Program-made: the position numbers and the translations under genes
The notes under the pieces: model-generated
Database searches by the model: none
Told to the model about the DNA's origin: nothing
Seen by the model: only the letters and a program-made list of their open reading frames with translations
In this document: positions 5,759 through 7,558 of the stretch, in pieces
Layout: each line of letters starts with the position of its first letter
Numbering within the stretch: position 1 is the first letter of the stretch
Origin: Chloroflexota bacterium
Lineage (GTDB): Bacteria; Chloroflexota; Anaerolineae; Anaerolineales; UBA11579
Direction of reading: 5' to 3'
Length of the DNA: 7,558 nucleotides
NCBI GenBank assembly: GCA_030610225.1
Contig: JAUWSD010000058.1
Span: 1-7,558 of the forward strand

Positions 5759-7040
5759 ATCAATCAAAGTAGATGCGATTGCCAGGTTAGAGGGCGAGGG
5801 TGGCCTGATAATCAATGTCAAAGATGGAAAACCAGTTGAGATAAAACTTGATATTTATGAACCCCCACGTTTTTTTGAGGGATTTCTGGAAGGTCGTTCT
5901 TACAAGGATGTGCCTGATATAACAGCCCGAATTTGTGGTATCTGTCCGGTTCCCCATCAGACCAGTGCCACAACAGCAATTGAAAAAGCCTTCGGGATCG
6001 ATATTCCTGAATCAATGTATATCCTCAGGAAGATCCTGTTCCTGGCCGAATTTGTCGAAAGCCATGTGCTGCATGTCTTTATGCTGCAAGCACCTGATCT
6101 TACAGGACATGACAGTGTCATCTCCCTGGCAGGAGATGCTCCAGATAAAGTTAAAGCAGCACTGCGAATGAAGAAGATCGGCAACGAGGTCATGAAGACT
6201 ATCGGTGGCCGTTCGATCCACCCTGTAAATCTCAAAATTGGTGGTTTCTACAGCTGGACTGACAAGCAAGCGCTGATGGACCTGATCCCTGACCTGGAAT
6301 GGGGGCTGGAAGCTATCACTGAAGAATCCAGGTGGGCGGCAACCCTGCCGTTCCCAGACTTTGAAGTGGATTATGAATATGTCGCAGTCCATAACAAAAA
6401 TGAGTATGGAGTGGTTGAGGGAGACATTATTTCTTCCAGGATCGGGATCATCACCGAGGAAGAATTTGAGCAGAATTACCTCGAAAAGCACGTAAGCCAT
6501 TCAAATGCGCTGCACAGCTACAATAGTGAAGATCAGCCATATATGGTTGGGCCTTTAGCCAGATATAACCTTAACTATGCCCAGCTTGGTGATAAAGCTA
6601 AAGCATTGGCAGAGGAATTGGGCATTGTTCCACCATTAAACAATCCATTCAAAGGTCTTCTGGCGAGAGCAATTGAGACGCTTGAAGCATTTGACCAAAT
6701 TATTAAACTGATCAAAGCTTATGACCCACAGGGTAGTAGTATGGTTGAGTATGAAGTCAAAGCTGGGCGCGGATCATCAGCAACTGAGGCGCCGCGTGGA
6801 CTTCTTTATCATCGCTATACGATCAATGAAGATGGTGATGTAGTAAATGCCAAGATCGTTCCTCCAACCGCGCAGAACCTTGCAAGGATGGAGTCTGACT
6901 TGTGGCAGCTAACACCTCAAGTGCTGCAGAAAGAGCATGAGGAAGCAACATTGGACTGCGAGCATCTTGTTCGTTCATACGATCCATGCTTATCATGTGC
7001 AACTCATTTCTTGAAGCTGGATATTGAAGAAATTGAGTAA
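5751..7040 (+). CDS. hydA: [NiFe] hydrogenase/sulfhydrogenase alpha (large, catalytic) subunit
   Basis: This 429-aa subunit binds the Ni-Fe(CN)2CO centre and turns over H2. The N-terminal L1 motif is RICGICPVPH with C62 and C65. The central GGRSIHPVNLKIGG (152-165) is the family-typical His-Pro segment. The C-terminal L2 motif is DPCLSCATH with C413 and C416. The four cysteines are the nickel ligands. Ten residues (FLKLDIEEIE) follow H419, so the precursor carries a short C-terminal extension to be removed after H419 during nickel insertion; the protease for this is probably the next gene. The domain order, the absence of membrane segments, and the neighbours hydB, hydG and hydD mark it as group 3b (bidirectional, NADP-linked sulfhydrogenase type) and not F420- or HoxH-type. 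The ATG at 5751 has AAGAGG ending at 5744 (6-nt spacer) and overlaps hydD. Subgroup 3b is an inference from subunit architecture. HyhL is an alternative name. Confidence 0.95.
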   Translation: MSRSIKVDAIARLEGEGGLIINVKDGKPVEIKLDIYEPPRFFEGFLEGRSYKDVPDITARICGICPVPHQTSATTAIEKAFGIDIPESMYILRKILFLAEFVESHVLHVFMLQAPDLTGHDSVISLAGDAPDKVKAALRMKKIGNEVMKTIGGRSIHPVNLKIGGFYSWTDKQALMDLIPDLEWGLEAITEESRWAATLPFPDFEVDYEYVAVHNKNEYGVVEGDIISSRIGIITEEEFEQNYLEKHVSHSNALHSYNSEDQPYMVGPLARYNLNYAQLGDKAKALAEELGIVPPLNNPFKGLLARAIETLEAFDQIIKLIKAYDPQGSSMVEYEVKAGRGSSATEAPRGLLYHRYTINEDGDVVNAKIVPPTAQNLARMESDLWQLTPQVLQKEHEEATLDCEHLVRSYDPCLSCATHFLKLDIEEIE

Positions 7041-7049
7041 AATAGAGGG

Positions 7050-7544
7050 ATGGACCAGAAAAAGAAAAGGCTAAAAATAATTGGGATAGGGCAGAGTTTC
7101 CGTGGTGATGATGCCATTGGCATTCAAATCGTTGAAGAATGGCGGAAGCTCTGTTTATCATTTATAGCTGAAAATGGGGTAGAAGTAGAAGTAAGCAGTC
7201 TGCCGGGATTGGGGTTAATTGATATGATGGCAGGTTTTGAAACAGTCATATTCGTGGATGCAGTCCAAACAGGGTTTGAACTCCCTGGAACGATATATCA
7301 GCTCAGAGAAAAGCAGTTGGCATCATTTGTGTCCAGCGCCAAAAGCGCGCATGGTTGGGGGGCAGCAGAATCCCTGAGATTAGGGCGGGAGATGAGGATG
7401 GAAGAGATGCCTGAAACCGTCAGGATATTGGGGGTTGTGGCACGGCATTTTGATATGGCGGCAGATATTTCTGCTGAGATCATAGTGAAAGTCCCGGAGA
7501 TAATTGAAACTTTACAGGGAATGGCAGACGATGTGTTTGGGTAA
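7050..7544 (+). CDS. [NiFe] hydrogenase maturation endopeptidase, HybD/HycI family
   Basis: This 164-aa nickel-dependent C-terminal endopeptidase would trim the HydA precursor after the L2 motif once Ni is inserted. The N-terminal GIGQSFRGDDAIG (12-24) matches the family GxGN...DD/DE-G signature. D21, D70 (FVDA) and H101 (AHGWGAAESL) fit the three metal ligands known in HybD (E16, D62, H93). A conserved PG.GL stretch (52-56) lies between them. The usual Asn of GxGN is Gln15. Length is normal for the family. Start choice: the ATG at 7050 is the only start in frame after the stop at 7038, but the only SD-like sequence, AGAGGG (7044-7049), abuts it with no spacer. Translation may therefore depend on reinitiation from hydA, which ends 9 nt upstream. 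No terminator is seen in the remaining 14 bases of the window. Confidence 0.92.
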   Translation: MDQKKKRLKIIGIGQSFRGDDAIGIQIVEEWRKLCLSFIAENGVEVEVSSLPGLGLIDMMAGFETVIFVDAVQTGFELPGTIYQLREKQLASFVSSAKSAHGWGAAESLRLGREMRMEEMPETVRILGVVARHFDMAADISAEIIVKVPEIIETLQGMADDVFG

Positions 7545-7558
7545 TTGCCCACTCATTC

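Overview
The window reads as part of a chromosome of an anaerobic bacterium. It holds two independent transcription units on the + strand. The combination of a T-box-controlled threonyl-tRNA synthetase lacking the TGS domain, a group 3b-type [NiFe] hydrogenase operon led by a cyclic-nucleotide-binding-domain protein, and middling GC is compatible with Chloroflexota such as Anaerolineae. That assignment is inference from gene content and protein flavour. A Bacillota-like host is not excluded.

Region 1 (1-493) has no protein gene. Positions 1-180 are AT- and pyrimidine-rich, and I see nothing identifiable there. A near-consensus sigma-70 promoter at 181-208 drives an RNA leader with the hallmarks of a T-box riboswitch: a Stem I with the AGTA/GAA specifier-loop pair, an ACC threonine specifier codon, a CCGTTATC stem-loop, the GGTGGAACC T-box sequence, and an intrinsic terminator at 440-470. 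It controls thrS (494-2278). The ThrRS keeps the editing, catalytic and anticodon-binding domains but begins directly at the editing domain.

Region 2 (2279-2488) holds a strong, probably bidirectional hairpin terminator (2302-2335, with a T-rich tail) and a sigma-70-like promoter (about 2389-2417). Two 20-bp imperfect palindromes lie exactly 60 bp apart around that promoter.

Region 3 (2489-7544) is a tightly packed operon of six genes: a 160-aa stand-alone cNMP-binding-domain protein without HTH, then the four subunits of a cytoplasmic NAD(P)-linked bidirectional [NiFe] hydrogenase (sulfhydrogenase, HydB-HydG-HydD-HydA, also called HyhBGSL), then the endopeptidase that would mature HydA. Junctions are overlaps or gaps of 9 nt or less, which implies translational coupling.

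Electrons would run between the Ni-Fe site in HydA, three [4Fe-4S] clusters in HydD, clusters in HydB, and the [2Fe-2S]/FAD/NAD(P) module HydG. This couples H2 turnover, and in some relatives reduction of sulfur or polysulfide, to the pyridine nucleotide pool. No hyp maturation genes lie in the window. The last 14 bases after the protease show no terminator, so the operon may continue.
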